Source: Paenibacillus stellifer
GTDB lineage: Bacteria; Bacillota; Bacilli; Paenibacillales; Paenibacillaceae
Direction of reading: 5' to 3'
DNA length: 64,000 nucleotides
Assembly (NCBI RefSeq): GCF_000758685.1
Contig: NZ_CP009286.1
Span: 1,518,501 to 1,582,500, forward strand
Shown here: piece by piece, positions 18,168 through 26,674 of the stretch
Position numbering within the stretch: position 1 is the first letter of the stretch
How the letters are laid out: each line of letters starts with the position of its first letter
Translations under genes and position numbers: made by a program
The notes under the pieces: generated by a model
The model's input: the letters and a program-made list of their open reading frames with translations, nothing else
Databases searched by the model: none
Told to the model about the DNA's origin: nothing

Positions 18168-19123
18168 CAGCGTGTTCTCCAGTACTTGCCCTGCCACGTA
18201 TCCCTGCGTGCCAGTTCGTCGTCGATGGCATTCAGCACTTCCCATTTCTTGAGGCTCCACATCGGGCCGATCAGCAGGTCGCGCGGCGCGTCGCCTGTCA
18301 AACGGTGAACAATCATTTCCGGCGGCAGCATTTCCAGTGAATCGGCGATCAGCTTGACGTACTCGTCCTGCTCCAGGAAGCGGAGCAAGCCGGCCTCGTA
18401 CTGCTTGACCATCGGCGTCTTGCGCATTAGATGAAGCAGATGGATTTTGATGCCCTGTACATCCATCTGCGAGACGGCGGATACGGTCTCAAGCATCATT
18501 TCATGGGTCTCCTGTGGAAGGCCGTGGATGATATGGGTGCACACGCGGATGCCCCGGCTGCGCAGCTTGGCCACAGCCTCGCGGTAGCAGTCCGTATCAT
18601 GCGCCCTGTTAATAAGAACGGAAGTGGACTCATGAATGGTTTGAAGTCCCATTTCGACCCACAGATACGTTCTGCGGTTCAAATCGGCCAAATAATCCAC
18701 GACATCATCCGGCAGGCAGTCGGGACGCGTGGCGATGGATAGTCCGACGACTCCGGGCTGCTCCAAAATGACCTCGAAGTATTCCCGCAGCTCCTCGACG
18801 GGCGCATACGTGTTAGTATAGGCTTGAAAATAGCCGATATATTTAGCGTTCGGCCATTTCTGATGCTGACGGTCGCGGACGGTGTTAAACTGGGTTACCA
18901 GATCATCGCGGCGTCTTCCCGCAAAATCGCCCGAACCCCGCGCGCTGCAGAAGGTGCAGCCGCCCTTGGCGATCGTGCCGTCCCGGTTGGGGCAGGTAAA
19001 TCCGGCATCCAGCATCACTTTGAATACCTTTTCCCCGAACATCTCGCGCATTTCGTAGTTCCAGGTGTGAAACCGTTTATCTCCCCACAGCGGCGCTGAG
19101 GAAGGAGTTTGAAGTATAGTCAT
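18167..19123 (-). CDS. ytqA: TIGR01212-family radical SAM protein (YtqA-like)
   Basis: A 318-residue radical-SAM enzyme with the widely spaced cluster Cys set 'CPNRDGTIAKGGCTFC' (residues about 42-57), then 'GYFQAYTNTYAP', 'RPDCLPDD' and 'HIIHGLPQET', all family hallmarks. It is coupled to the tRNA methyltransferase gene mnmM, which supports a role in wobble-uridine modification (the step before methylation is plausible). AAGGAG stands 7 bases before the ATG at 19123; the frame continues to 19249 without another ribosome site. Confidence 0.9.
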   Translation of the reverse strand: MTILQTPSSAPLWGDKRFHTWNYEMREMFGEKVFKVMLDAGFTCPNRDGTIAKGGCTFCSARGSGDFAGRRRDDLVTQFNTVRDRQHQKWPNAKYIGYFQAYTNTYAPVEELREYFEVILEQPGVVGLSIATRPDCLPDDVVDYLADLNRRTYLWVEMGLQTIHESTSVLINRAHDTDCYREAVAKLRSRGIRVCTHIIHGLPQETHEMMLETVSAVSQMDVQGIKIHLLHLMRKTPMVKQYEAGLLRFLEQDEYVKLIADSLEMLPPEMIVHRLTGDAPRDLLIGPMWSLKKWEVLNAIDDELARRDTWQGKYWRTR

Positions 19124-19368
19124 GGACGTCTCCTTTTTTTGGTAAGCCGGCATTTTGCATAATTCGATTAAAAACGCTTGAATATTGTTGGTGTTGAAAT
19201 AAATGATCGTGTTCATTGTATCAAAAAAAGCAGGCAAGCGTAACATCAAGATGCTAAGCGGTTATCCTAAAAAAAGTTATAGCTGGCAGATGGAGAAAAT
19301 CTGCGCCGCCAAGCGGTTTTTTGAATAATTTATTTTCAAAAATAGGGCTTGAGTCGGAGAAGAAATAC

Positions 19369-19397
19369 TTGAAATTACTTACACGTCATGTTATATT
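19369..19397 (+). promoter_or_regulatory. Sigma-A promoter for the 60-residue protein gene
   Basis: TTGAAA (19369-19374), 17-bp spacer, TATATT (19392-19397). It sits in the 369-bp divergent gap 19124-19492 and points at the small ORF starting at 19493; the predicted leader is about 90 bases. No other element was recognised in this gap, which is AT-rich near 19300-19340. Confidence 0.6.
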
Positions 19398-19492
19398 TTA
19401 AGTAGAAATCGCTTGATTCAAATCCATGAAATGAATTGAATTCATAATCCCCTGTCGTCCGGTCCATACTATAACCGTGAGGTGATATCTAC

Positions 19493-19675
19493 ATGAATTC
19501 TCAAACAGTCAACCCTGTAGGTAAAGGTCCAATTGATGTTCAGCTGACTCCAGATGAAGCGCTTGCTCTTACAGGAGTAGAATTTAAAGGAAATCCAAAG
19601 ATCAAAACCGAGGCTCAGCGGAAGATTCGCAACGCATTCGAGAAGACATTTGATTTTCATACAGAAGCAAGATAG
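19493..19675 (+). CDS. Small hypothetical protein (60 residues)
   Basis: A hydrophilic, soluble 60-residue protein, 'MNSQTVNPVGKGPIDVQLTP...', with no membrane segment or Cys. GAGGTG lies 8 bases before the ATG. It has a good sigma-A promoter upstream and a perfect 11-bp terminator downstream, so it is a self-contained single-gene unit and probably real. I do not recognise the family. Confidence 0.72.
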   Translation: MNSQTVNPVGKGPIDVQLTPDEALALTGVEFKGNPKIKTEAQRKIRNAFEKTFDFHTEAR

Positions 19676-19720
19676 ACTATAGTTTGTTGAAAAAGGGACC
19701 CCAATTCCAATCCAACAGAG

Positions 19721-19778
19721 AAGGAATTTCCGCAAGGCCTCCGGCTTCCCGGGTGCGCTCTTGGGAAATTCCTTTTTT
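19721..19778 (+). terminator. Intrinsic terminator
   Basis: AAGGAATTTCC (19721-19731) pairs perfectly with GGAAATTCCTT (19764-19774), followed by a T-run. The long 32-base loop contains further partial pairing. It ends the transcript of the 60-residue protein gene. Confidence 0.75.
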
Positions 19779-19907
19779 CTTTTGTAAATCTCCCGAATGC
19801 TTGGAACTAAGGCGTGCCTTCATCATTTATCTTTACTTTTGGGGGTAAATTAGGCACAATATTGCAAGGAATTATGATTGGATGGCCTGAAGGCGAAAGG
19901 AGTCAGC

Positions 19908-20621
19908 ATGCGTTTACGCGGTAGAAAAGGAATAAGAGAGAATCTGGAGGAGCAGACCGATCTGGTTGTGCTTGATCCCAGATCATATAAGGGACAGTGG
20001 TCGAAGCTCTTTGGCAATGACCATCCGATTTATGTCGAGTTCGGCATGGGGAAGGGACAGTTCATCAGCCGGATGAGCCATAGATACCCGGAGATCAACT
20101 TCATCGGGATCGACATGTATGATGAACTGATCCGGCGCGCTTCGGAGAAAGCACGGGACATCTGGGAGCCGGAGGGGGTTACAACGCCGCCCAATTTGAA
20201 GCTGGCGCTGGCCAATATTGAATATGCGGAGGAAGTATTCGCCGAAGGCGAGCTTGAGCGTATTTATCTGAACTTCAGTGATCCGTGGCCCAAATCGAAG
20301 CATGCGCGGCGCAGACTGACGCATCCCCGTTTTCTGGAGAAATACCGGATGCTGCTGAACCCGCTCGGTGAAATTCATCAGAAGACCGATTCGCGCAGCC
20401 TGTTCGAGTTCTCGCTGAACGCTTTTGCCGATTTCGGGCTGCAAATGACGAATATATCCCTGGATCTGCATGCGGGCGGCATTAATGAAGAGCATGTCAT
20501 GACCGAGTATGAGACGAAATTCGTCGGACAAGGGATTCAGATTCACCGCTGCGAGGCGATTGTCGGGGCGGACGCGCTTGAACGGTACAAGGCGTCAAGA
20601 CTCGACAAATATAGAATGTAA
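19908..20621 (+). CDS. trmB: tRNA (guanine(46)-N7)-methyltransferase
   Basis: SAM-dependent methylation of G46 in the tRNA variable loop. 'YVEFGMGKGQFI' is the SAM site, 'NFIGIDMYDELI' motif II, and 'IYLNFSDPWPKSKHARRRL' the catalytic-loop signature of TrmB; 'YETKFVGQGIQIHRCEA' is the C-terminal substrate motif. Length 237 is slightly longer than most because of the tail 'ADALERYKASRLDKYRM'. AAAGGAG 6 bases before the ATG at 19908 decides the start over the frame opening at 19878. Confidence 0.95.
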   Translation: MRLRGRKGIRENLEEQTDLVVLDPRSYKGQWSKLFGNDHPIYVEFGMGKGQFISRMSHRYPEINFIGIDMYDELIRRASEKARDIWEPEGVTTPPNLKLALANIEYAEEVFAEGELERIYLNFSDPWPKSKHARRRLTHPRFLEKYRMLLNPLGEIHQKTDSRSLFEFSLNAFADFGLQMTNISLDLHAGGINEEHVMTEYETKFVGQGIQIHRCEAIVGADALERYKASRLDKYRM

Positions 20622-20645
20622 GGGAAAGCGAATACGAGCACAACG

Positions 20646-20679
20646 AATAAGGCCCCTGGATGCATCGGAGGGCCTTATT
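20646..20679. terminator. Bidirectional intrinsic terminator
   Basis: AATAAGGCCC (20646-20655) pairs perfectly with GGGCCTTATT (20670-20679). It lies between the convergent trmB and glycosyltransferase genes. The T-tract is short on either strand, so efficiency is uncertain. Confidence 0.6.
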
Positions 20680-20732
20680 GGGTTGTACCCGGAAATCCGT
20701 GGCTATGCCTGTTCCGGTTATTTTAACTCCGG

Positions 20733-21848
20733 TTATTTCAGCATTTCCAGAATGCTCTGGGCGCTCTGCTGCGGGTTGTACTTCGCGATGCTTGCCAGGT
20801 GGGCCTTGCGCTTGGTCTGGAATCCGGGCCGGTCGCTCAGCAGCCTGTCCATCCATTTGGCGACAACCTCCAGCGACAGAATCGGCTCGCCGAGCCCAAG
20901 CGAGGTGAAATACCGGCTGTTCTCTTCCTCCTGGCCGGGAAGGGGATGGTAGAAGAGCATCGGAATGCCCTTGGCCAGCCCTTCACTGCAGGTCATGCCT
21001 CCCGGCTTCGTCACCAGGAGATCGGATACCTCCATCAGCTTGTCGACCTCCTTCGTGAAGCCGATGAGCGAGATATTCGGATGATCAAAGTGCGAGTCGT
21101 TCCGCATCTCCTCCAGCAGTTCCTCGTTGCGCCCGGTGCAAAAAACAAGCTGAACCCGGTCCCGCCAGCCTGCGATAAAATGATTCACTACCTGGTCGTT
21201 CATAATCCCCCAGCCTCCGCCCATGACAAGAACGGTGGGCATGTCCTTAAGTCCGAACCTCTGCAGGATGTCTTCACGGCTTGGATGCTCCCAGAATGAG
21301 GGGTGCACCGGGATGCCCGTCACTCTGATTTTTCCGGGCGAGACCCCTTTCAGGAGAAGCTTGGTTCTTACTTCCTGGGTCGAGACCAGGTAGCGGTCCA
21401 CTTCCCGGCTGATCCAGGTGGCATGCGCGTCGTAATCGGTGATGACCGTGCAGAGCGGAGTCTTGAAGGAAGGGTCCAGCCGCTTCAGCCGGGATATGAC
21501 CGCGCTCGGAATGAAATGGGTGCAGACGATGACATCCGGGCGAAGCTGCTGAACAATATTTTTCATATGGGTATAAAAAAGCCGATGCAGGGCAAGCGTG
21601 GTAAGACGATTGAACGATTTCTGATGCTTGTATACATACCCCATCAGCTTGGGACGGGTTAACACCGTCTTGCGGTAGGCGGACAGAATCAGCGGTCCGA
21701 TTCGGGGGTTCAGGAAGTTGCCCGGCTCAAGGACCCGGGTCTGTATGTTCGGCGACAGCTGCCGGAGGCTGCTGGAGAGGGCATAGGCTGCCTGGGTGTG
21801 CCCTGCTCCAAAGCCCTCGGACAGCAGCAGTATTCGTAGTTTGCGCAT
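20733..21848 (-). CDS. MGDG-synthase/UgtP-type glycosyltransferase
   Basis: A 371-residue GT28 (MurG-like, GT-B fold) protein. The N-terminal MGDG_synth domain begins 'ILLLSEGFGAGHTQAAYALS', the diacylglycerol-binding Gly/His loop; the C-terminal domain has 'MGGGWGIMND' and 'DLLVTKPGGMTCSEGLAKGIPMLFYHPLPGQEEEN', which binds the UDP-sugar. It probably glycosylates diacylglycerol at the inner face of the membrane, giving glycolipids and a lipoteichoic-acid anchor. Several paralogues are common in Bacillales, so it may not be the main UgtP. Confidence 0.87.
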   Translation of the reverse strand: MRKLRILLLSEGFGAGHTQAAYALSSSLRQLSPNIQTRVLEPGNFLNPRIGPLILSAYRKTVLTRPKLMGYVYKHQKSFNRLTTLALHRLFYTHMKNIVQQLRPDVIVCTHFIPSAVISRLKRLDPSFKTPLCTVITDYDAHATWISREVDRYLVSTQEVRTKLLLKGVSPGKIRVTGIPVHPSFWEHPSREDILQRFGLKDMPTVLVMGGGWGIMNDQVVNHFIAGWRDRVQLVFCTGRNEELLEEMRNDSHFDHPNISLIGFTKEVDKLMEVSDLLVTKPGGMTCSEGLAKGIPMLFYHPLPGQEEENSRYFTSLGLGEPILSLEVVAKWMDRLLSDRPGFQTKRKAHLASIAKYNPQQSAQSILEMLK

Positions 21849-21950
21849 ATATGTCGTTCACCTGTTTCCCAATTGTAAGCATTGTGCATGAATCTATGGC
21901 GTGATTCAACCCAGCAATGCTGCATACTATTGAACTAACGTTAACAGGTT

Positions 21951-22478
21951 TTAGCTCCACCATGCAACCGCTGCGGCCGCGACCACGGTCCCGATCAACG
22001 CGCCGGCGGCAACGTCGGACGGATAATGCAGACCGAGATAAATCCGCGAGAAGCCTACGAGAACGGCGACGGGCAGCAGAATGAATGCGAGCGGAGGATA
22101 TGCGGCCATATAGGGTACGGTGGCGGCAAACACCGCTGTCGTATGCCCGGACGGAAACGAATGGTCCTTCAGCGGATTGCGGAAGGTATTCGTGCCGGGG
22201 AGAGCCAGATAGGGCCGGATTCGCGGATACATTCTTTTGGCGACGGCGACGGGAAAATGACTGACCACAATCGCAGCCAGAGCCTGCTGTACCGGCTGTT
22301 TAAGGGTCTGCGGGGCAACTACCCAGACGATAAGGCTGATGCCAAGCGTGGCGGTGGCGCCGCCCAGATGAGTCAGATAAAAGAGCCAAAAGTTCAGATA
22401 GCGGTTGTGCAGACGTCCGTTAATCCATTGAAACAGGCGGCGCTCCGCAGTAAGCAGTTTTGTTATTCCAGGTCTCAT
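21951..22478 (-). CDS. PAP2-family membrane phosphatase
   Basis: A 175-residue integral membrane phosphatase. All three PAP2 motifs are present: 'KRMYPRIRP', 'PSGHTT' and 'SRIYLGLHYPSD', the last with the catalytic His. About five hydrophobic segments are visible. The size suits an undecaprenyl-pyrophosphate or phosphatidylglycerophosphate phosphatase; which one cannot be told. GGAGGGA lies 7 bases before the ATG. It is on the same strand as, and 102 bp upstream of, the UgtP-like gene, consistent with envelope lipid metabolism. Confidence 0.88.
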   Translation of the reverse strand: MRPGITKLLTAERRLFQWINGRLHNRYLNFWLFYLTHLGGATATLGISLIVWVVAPQTLKQPVQQALAAIVVSHFPVAVAKRMYPRIRPYLALPGTNTFRNPLKDHSFPSGHTTAVFAATVPYMAAYPPLAFILLPVAVLVGFSRIYLGLHYPSDVAAGALIGTVVAAAAVAWWS

Positions 22479-22623
22479 ATTCGGTCCCTCCGCTGTAACG
22501 GCCGCCGGACGAGCCGGCGAGATTTAGGATAACCCGCTTAAGCCTTTATAACTACTCTCATCATACGTTTTCAAATATGGCGATTTCAAGAAAAAGCTCG
22601 ATTTCAGGAGAAAAATGACAGCT

Positions 22624-22652
22624 TTGACTTGACGTGCCCAAAGCCGTACAAT
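22624..22652 (+). promoter_or_regulatory. Sigma-A promoter for the GT2 glycosyltransferase
   Basis: TTGACT (22624-22629), 17-bp spacer, TACAAT (22647-22652), in the 394-bp gap 22479-22872. About 87 bases further on lies a short palindrome TAAACGTTTA (22739-22748). The leader is about 210 bases long; no known riboswitch was recognised in it. Confidence 0.65.
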
Positions 22653-22872
22653 GATTCAAGCGGCTTCTCCACGTTTATTATGGTAGCAGAGAAAATCAAG
22701 CGGTTTGTTAAATCAAATCACGCTTATTACATTACCTCTAAACGTTTAAAAACAAATTAAAACGGATAAGCGCTGTATGAAGGTTTCTTCGTTCGCAGCA
22801 AAGGGTCATTCAACACACTTAAGGGTCAGAGAAAAAAAGAACCTGAACCTAAAAAGGGGGCATCACCGGATC

Positions 22873-24111
22873 ATGACAGACGCAATTTTTGTATCGCTCC
22901 AAGCCATCTTGGCGCTGATCGCCATCTATCAGTTTGGCTTCTCGCTGTTCGGATTGCGCAAGAAAAAGAAAAAGGAGCACTTTCCGCCGCAGAAATCTTT
23001 TGCGGTGCTGGTAGCAGCCCACAACGAAGAAGAGGTTGTTGGCGCGCTTATGGAGAATCTCAAGCAGCTTAACTACCCGAAAGAGCTGTACGACGTATTC
23101 GTTATCTGTGATAACTGTACGGACAACACGGCGAAGATCGTCCGTGAGCATGGCATGAACGCCTGCGTGCGCGTCAACCCGGATCTGCGCGGCAAGGGCT
23201 ATGCCATTGAATGGATGCTCAAGAACCTGTGGAGCATGCCGCGCCAGTATGACGCTGTCGTGATGTTCGACGCTGATAATCTGGCGCATACGGATTTCCT
23301 GATTGAAATGAACAACGACCTGTGCACCGGCGCTAAGGTCATCCAGGGCTACATCGACACGAAGAACCCGGAGGATTCCTGGATTACTGCTGCTTACGGT
23401 ATTTCATACTGGTATATCAACCGGCTGTGGCAGCTGTCCCGCCACAATCTCGGGATGGCCAATTTCCTTGGCGGTACAGGCATGTGCTTTGAGACGAATC
23501 TGCTGAAAGAAATGGGCTGGGGAGCGACGAGTCTGGTCGAGGACCTGGAGTTCACGATGCGGAGCGCTTCCAAGGGTGTATATCCGAGATTCAACTACGA
23601 CGCCAAGGTGTTCGACGAGAAGCCGCTCACGTTCAAGGCTTCTTCCAGACAGAGACTGCGGTGGATGCAGGGTCACTTCACTGTCGCGCGCCGTTATTTC
23701 TTCCCTCTGCTGTGGCAAAGCGTGAAAGAACGCAGCCTCACGAAATTCGATCTTGCGCTGTATGGCGTGAATGTCTACATCGTGCTGCTGACGTTCCTGA
23801 TGACTGCGGTTATGTGGATCGACAGCTCGCTGCTCGGGGGACCGCATATCGCGAATCTATACGGACATTTGCCGATGTGGCTCAGCTATGCCGCCATCGC
23901 TGCCAATGTCTTCACTTTCTTCGTTTCGATGATTCTGGAGAAGGTGAAGTTCAAGAAGGTGTATCTCTACATGCTGCTGTTCCCGATTTACCTGATCTCC
24001 TGGTATCCGATTACGTTCTATGCTTTCTTCACCCAGAACAACAAGCAGTGGAGCCACACCAAGCATACGCGCGTCGTACGGCTTGAGGAAGTGCAGAGCA
24101 AGCAGGGCTAG
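22873..24111 (+). CDS. Family 2 glycosyltransferase, membrane-bound
   Basis: A 412-residue GT2 enzyme: one N-terminal membrane segment, then a GT-A domain with 'FAVLVAAHNEEEVVGALMEN', the DxD-type 'MFDADN', the acidic pair in 'SLVEDLEFT' and the 'QRLRWMQGH' (QxxRW) processive-synthase motif, then three C-terminal membrane segments. This is the layout of cellulose/hyaluronan-synthase-like polysaccharide polymerases. The frame opens at 22777, but the conserved region and GGGGG about 12 bases upstream favour the ATG at 22873. It stands alone, so the polymer is unknown. Confidence 0.87.
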   Translation: MTDAIFVSLQAILALIAIYQFGFSLFGLRKKKKKEHFPPQKSFAVLVAAHNEEEVVGALMENLKQLNYPKELYDVFVICDNCTDNTAKIVREHGMNACVRVNPDLRGKGYAIEWMLKNLWSMPRQYDAVVMFDADNLAHTDFLIEMNNDLCTGAKVIQGYIDTKNPEDSWITAAYGISYWYINRLWQLSRHNLGMANFLGGTGMCFETNLLKEMGWGATSLVEDLEFTMRSASKGVYPRFNYDAKVFDEKPLTFKASSRQRLRWMQGHFTVARRYFFPLLWQSVKERSLTKFDLALYGVNVYIVLLTFLMTAVMWIDSSLLGGPHIANLYGHLPMWLSYAAIAANVFTFFVSMILEKVKFKKVYLYMLLFPIYLISWYPITFYAFFTQNNKQWSHTKHTRVVRLEEVQSKQG

Positions 24112-24159
24112 CCGGGTTATCCATTGAAGCGGAAACGGGAAAATAATCCGAAATAAAGA

Positions 24160-24188
24160 TTGACAATACTCTGCTAAGAGTGTAGACT
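24160..24188 (+). promoter_or_regulatory. Sigma-A promoter of infC-rpmI-rplT
   Basis: Consensus TTGACA (24160-24165), 17-bp spacer, TAGACT (24183-24188), immediately upstream of the structured leader. It is the only strong promoter in front of the three translation genes. Confidence 0.75.
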
Positions 24189-24194
24189 ATTCAA

Positions 24195-24350
24195 GTGCGC
24201 TAAACTTAGAGATTACAAGCAGAAGCACCGGCTTCTCACCTGAACGGCCATTGGCCGGCTGGTTTTGATCTCAATGCTTTATGAATGCTGTTAATTCATG
24301 AACGTTGATCAAACGGGTTGTCGGTAATTGCCGGCAGCCCGTTTTTAATG
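24195..24350 (+). ncRNA. L20-type autoregulatory leader of infC-rpmI-rplT with terminator
   Basis: A GC-structured leader between the promoter and infC ending in an intrinsic terminator: 24313-24324 pairs with about 24330-24341, followed by TTTTT. In B. subtilis the L20 protein binds such a leader, mimicking its rRNA site, and favours the terminator, so L20 represses its own operon. Position, gene order and terminator match that system; I identified it by context and have not aligned it to the Rfam model. Confidence 0.7.
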
Positions 24351-24400
24351 AAAGAAGCTGTTGTAATGAAAGAGCCATTTAGATCCGGAGGTGGAGAGTT

Positions 24401-24913
24401 ATCAGTAAGGAACATATGATCAATGATGAAATTCGGGCGAAAGAAGTCCGTTTGGTTGGTGCGGAAGGAGAACAAATCGGGATTAAACCGATCCGCGAAG
24501 CGCTGCAGATGGCTATCGATCTGAATCTGGATCTGGTCAACGTTGCACCGCAAGCGAAGCCGCCGGTATGCCGCATCATGGATTACGGCAAGTTCCGTTA
24601 TGAGCAGCAGAAGAAAGAGAAGGAAGCCCGCAAGAATCAGAAGATCGTGGATATCAAGGAAGTCTGGTTCCGCGCGAACATTGAAGAACACGACTATCAG
24701 ACGAAGTTCCGCAATGTGGTCAAATTTTTGAATGAAGGCGACAAGGTGAAATGTTCCGTCCGTTTCCGCGGACGCGAAATTACCCATGCGAATATCGGTC
24801 AGAAAATTCTGGAACGCGTGAAGTCGGAAGTGGCCGAAATCTCCGTTGTGGAACGTCAGCCCAAGCTGGAAGGCCGCAGCATGATCATGATCCTGGCGCC
24901 GAAATCTTCTTAA
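24401..24913 (+). CDS. infC: Translation initiation factor IF-3, probably with an AUC start codon
   Basis: IF-3 binds the 30S subunit and proofreads start codons. N-domain '[22 protein letters not shown]' and '[22 protein letters not shown]', linker rich in Lys/Glu, C-domain '[12 protein letters not shown]' to '[13 protein letters not shown]'; 170 residues. GGAGGT (24387-24392) is 8 bases before the ATC at 24401, whereas the first ATG (24416) has only AAGGAA at 3-base spacing. Non-AUG infC starts (AUU in E. coli) are the basis of IF-3 autoregulation, so ATC at 24401 is preferred. If wrong, the gene starts at 24416. Confidence 0.93.
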   Translation: MSKEHMINDEIRAKEVRLVGAEGEQIGIKPIREALQMAIDLNLDLVNVAPQAKPPVCRIMDYGKFRYEQQKKEKEARKNQKIVDIKEVWFRANIEEHDYQTKFRNVVKFLNEGDKVKCSVRFRGREITHANIGQKILERVKSEVAEISVVERQPKLEGRSMIMILAPKSS

Positions 24914-24942
24914 AGAACCATTATTCCCGAGGAGGAAACACA

Positions 24943-25143
24943 ATGCCTAAAATGAAAACTCACAGCAGCCTGAAAGGCCGCTTCAAGATCACTGGAACCG
25001 GTAAAGTAACCCGTTACAAAGCGTACAAGAACCACCTGCTGTCCCACAAATCCAAACGTGCGAAGCGCGTACTGGGAACCAACCCTGAAATGGCTCCTGG
25101 CGATGTAAGACGCCTGAAACAAGGCCTTGCTAACCTGAAATAG
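24943..25143 (+). CDS. rpmI: 50S ribosomal protein L35
   Basis: A 66-residue basic protein '[20 protein letters not shown]...' that matches L35 over its whole length ('[12 protein letters not shown]' core). GAGGAGG stands before the ATG. It is the middle gene of infC-rpmI-rplT, 29 bp after infC. Confidence 0.97.
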   Translation: MPKMKTHSSLKGRFKITGTGKVTRYKAYKNHLLSHKSKRAKRVLGTNPEMAPGDVRRLKQGLANLK

Positions 25144-25303
25144 TATTTCCTTACTGAAATAACCGGGCTCTCGTATGAGGCATGGTTATAGAAGTCCCGG
25201 ATTTGGCGAAGCCCAAGCGAGGGTCACAGATCGGCATATTATCATCTGATGGCGCCGTGAACGGCGGCATGGATGTCTACATTTATTTGGGAGGTTTATT
25301 CAA

Positions 25304-25663
25304 ATGGCAAGAGTTAAAGGCGGCATCGTCGTACGTCGCAAACATAAAAAAGTTCTGAAACTGGCAAAGGGTTACTTCGGTTCCAAGCACCGCATTTTCA
25401 AGACCGCCAAAGAGCAGGTCAACAAATCCCTGGTCTACGCATACCGTGACCGCCGCCAGACCAAGCGCAACTTCCGCAAGCTGTGGATCGTGCGTATCAA
25501 TGCTGCAGCTCGCCTGAACGGCCTGTCCTACAACAAGCTGGTTCATGGTCTGAAGCTGGCTGGTGTGGACATCAACCGCAAAATGCTGGCCGATCTGGCT
25601 GTTAACGACCTGAACGCATTCAACTCCCTGGCTTCCGTAGCCAAAGAGAAGATCAACGCGTAA
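25304..25663 (+). CDS. rplT: 50S ribosomal protein L20
   Basis: A 119-residue rRNA-binding protein: '[20 protein letters not shown]' N-terminal arm, '[17 protein letters not shown]', '[21 protein letters not shown]' and '[12 protein letters not shown]'. It is needed early in 50S assembly and in Bacillales represses its own operon through the leader. GGGAGG precedes the ATG. The unusually long 160-bp gap after rpmI is otherwise featureless. Confidence 0.97.
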   Translation: MARVKGGIVVRRKHKKVLKLAKGYFGSKHRIFKTAKEQVNKSLVYAYRDRRQTKRNFRKLWIVRINAAARLNGLSYNKLVHGLKLAGVDINRKMLADLAVNDLNAFNSLASVAKEKINA

Positions 25664-25681
25664 GCCAGGCACCGACAAATG

Positions 25682-25722
25682 AAAAGCACCGCGCCGGGTA
25701 TCCCGGAGAGCGGTGCTTTTTA
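25682..25722 (+). terminator. Intrinsic terminator after rplT
   Basis: AAAAGCACCGC (25682-25692) pairs with GCGGTGCTTTT (25710-25720) around a loop that itself contains CCGGG/CCCGG pairing; T-run at the end. Ends the infC operon; the A-rich 5' arm could also serve the convergent thioesterase gene. Confidence 0.85.
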
Positions 25723-25830
25723 ATGTGAATGAACATGCCGCTTTCGCGCTTTCCGGGGTTTCCCGCAAAGGTACATGAATCCGCTTCGAAGCCCGAGCCC
25801 CACTTAGTGGGGCTATTTGGCGGCGGATTT

Positions 25831-26370
25831 TCATTCCCAATATTTGGTGGTGGTGAGCTTGGAAGCCAAGTTCTTGCTCGCTGCGCGTCTTACCTTGCGG
25901 TGCTCCGCGCGTTCCTCGGCGAGATCGCTGATCAGCTTCTCTTCCTCTGTCTCCGGAATAACGGCAGGAACCGGGCTTGGAGCCCCGTCCTGGCCGACCG
26001 CCACGAAGGTGAGGAATGCGGTTGCCGCTACGGCGCGTTCACCGGTGTACAGATTCTCGGCGATGACTTTGACGAAGACTTCAATGCTGGTTCTTCCGGT
26101 CCAGGAGACAAAGGATTCGAAGCAGAAGGAGTCGGTCGGACGGATCGGGAGGAGGAAATCGACAGAATCGGTGGAGGCGGTAACGACGTTGCAGCGGCAG
26201 TGACGCATGGCTGAGATGGAGGCCACTTCGTCGATGTTGCTCATCAGCTTGCCGCCGAAGAGGGTTTTATGATTGTTAATGTCATTCGGGAAGACTCTTC
26301 CCGTCTTGAACACGCGTGACTCCCTGCAATATTTTGAAGCCGGGACGGCCGGCTGGGAGGATTCACTCAT
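25831..26370 (-). CDS. Acyl-CoA thioesterase (hotdog fold, YkhA/BACH-like)
   Basis: A 179-residue single-hotdog thioesterase. 'FPNDINNHKTLFGGKLMSNIDEVASISAMRH' carries the N/D and 'GG' motif of the family, 'ASTDSVDFLLPIRPTD' the second strand set, and 'EAVA.TAFLTFVAVG'-type strand the end of the fold; a charged coiled tail follows. It hydrolyses acyl-CoA to free fatty acid and CoA in the cytoplasm, typically as hexamers. AAGGAAG stands about 9 bases before the ATG. Divergent from the nucleoside importer. Confidence 0.9.
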   Translation of the reverse strand: MSESSQPAVPASKYCRESRVFKTGRVFPNDINNHKTLFGGKLMSNIDEVASISAMRHCRCNVVTASTDSVDFLLPIRPTDSFCFESFVSWTGRTSIEVFVKVIAENLYTGERAVAATAFLTFVAVGQDGAPSPVPAVIPETEEEKLISDLAEERAEHRKVRRAASKNLASKLTTTKYWE

Positions 26371-26481
26371 GATATCGGCTTCCTTTCCGTGTAATGATAA
26401 GCCTTAATAATAATAGAATTCGCCAATTCGCGCAATACTATTAATAATGTCTCTGGACGCTGCAATTTTGCTCGACTATAT

Positions 26482-26510
26482 TTGACATACTTTGGGTGGT
26501 TATCTAACAT
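26482..26510 (+). promoter_or_regulatory. Sigma-A promoter of the BMP-type nucleoside importer
   Basis: TTGACA (26482-26487), 17-bp spacer, TAACAT (26505-26510), in the 304-bp divergent gap 26371-26674. A second -10-like TATAAT occurs near 26604 with a weak -35. The leader of about 160 bases has no recognisable purine riboswitch. Confidence 0.65.
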
Positions 26511-26674
26511 AATAGGTCAGAGTAAGCGATTTCTTGAAGAAAAATGCAAATTTTATTTAACCTTCGGTCATTAAGTGACTGGATTTTACCTATTCTACCC
26601 GTTATAATTTGATTCAATGGCATGTCCAAATGAGAGTATAGAAGACATCCAAAATCTAAGGGGGATCTCAATCG

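Noticed and set aside
26511..26674. Purine riboswitch suspected in the leader of the nucleoside importer
   Set aside because: The conserved core of the purine aptamer is not present; no terminator or anti-terminator pairing was found.
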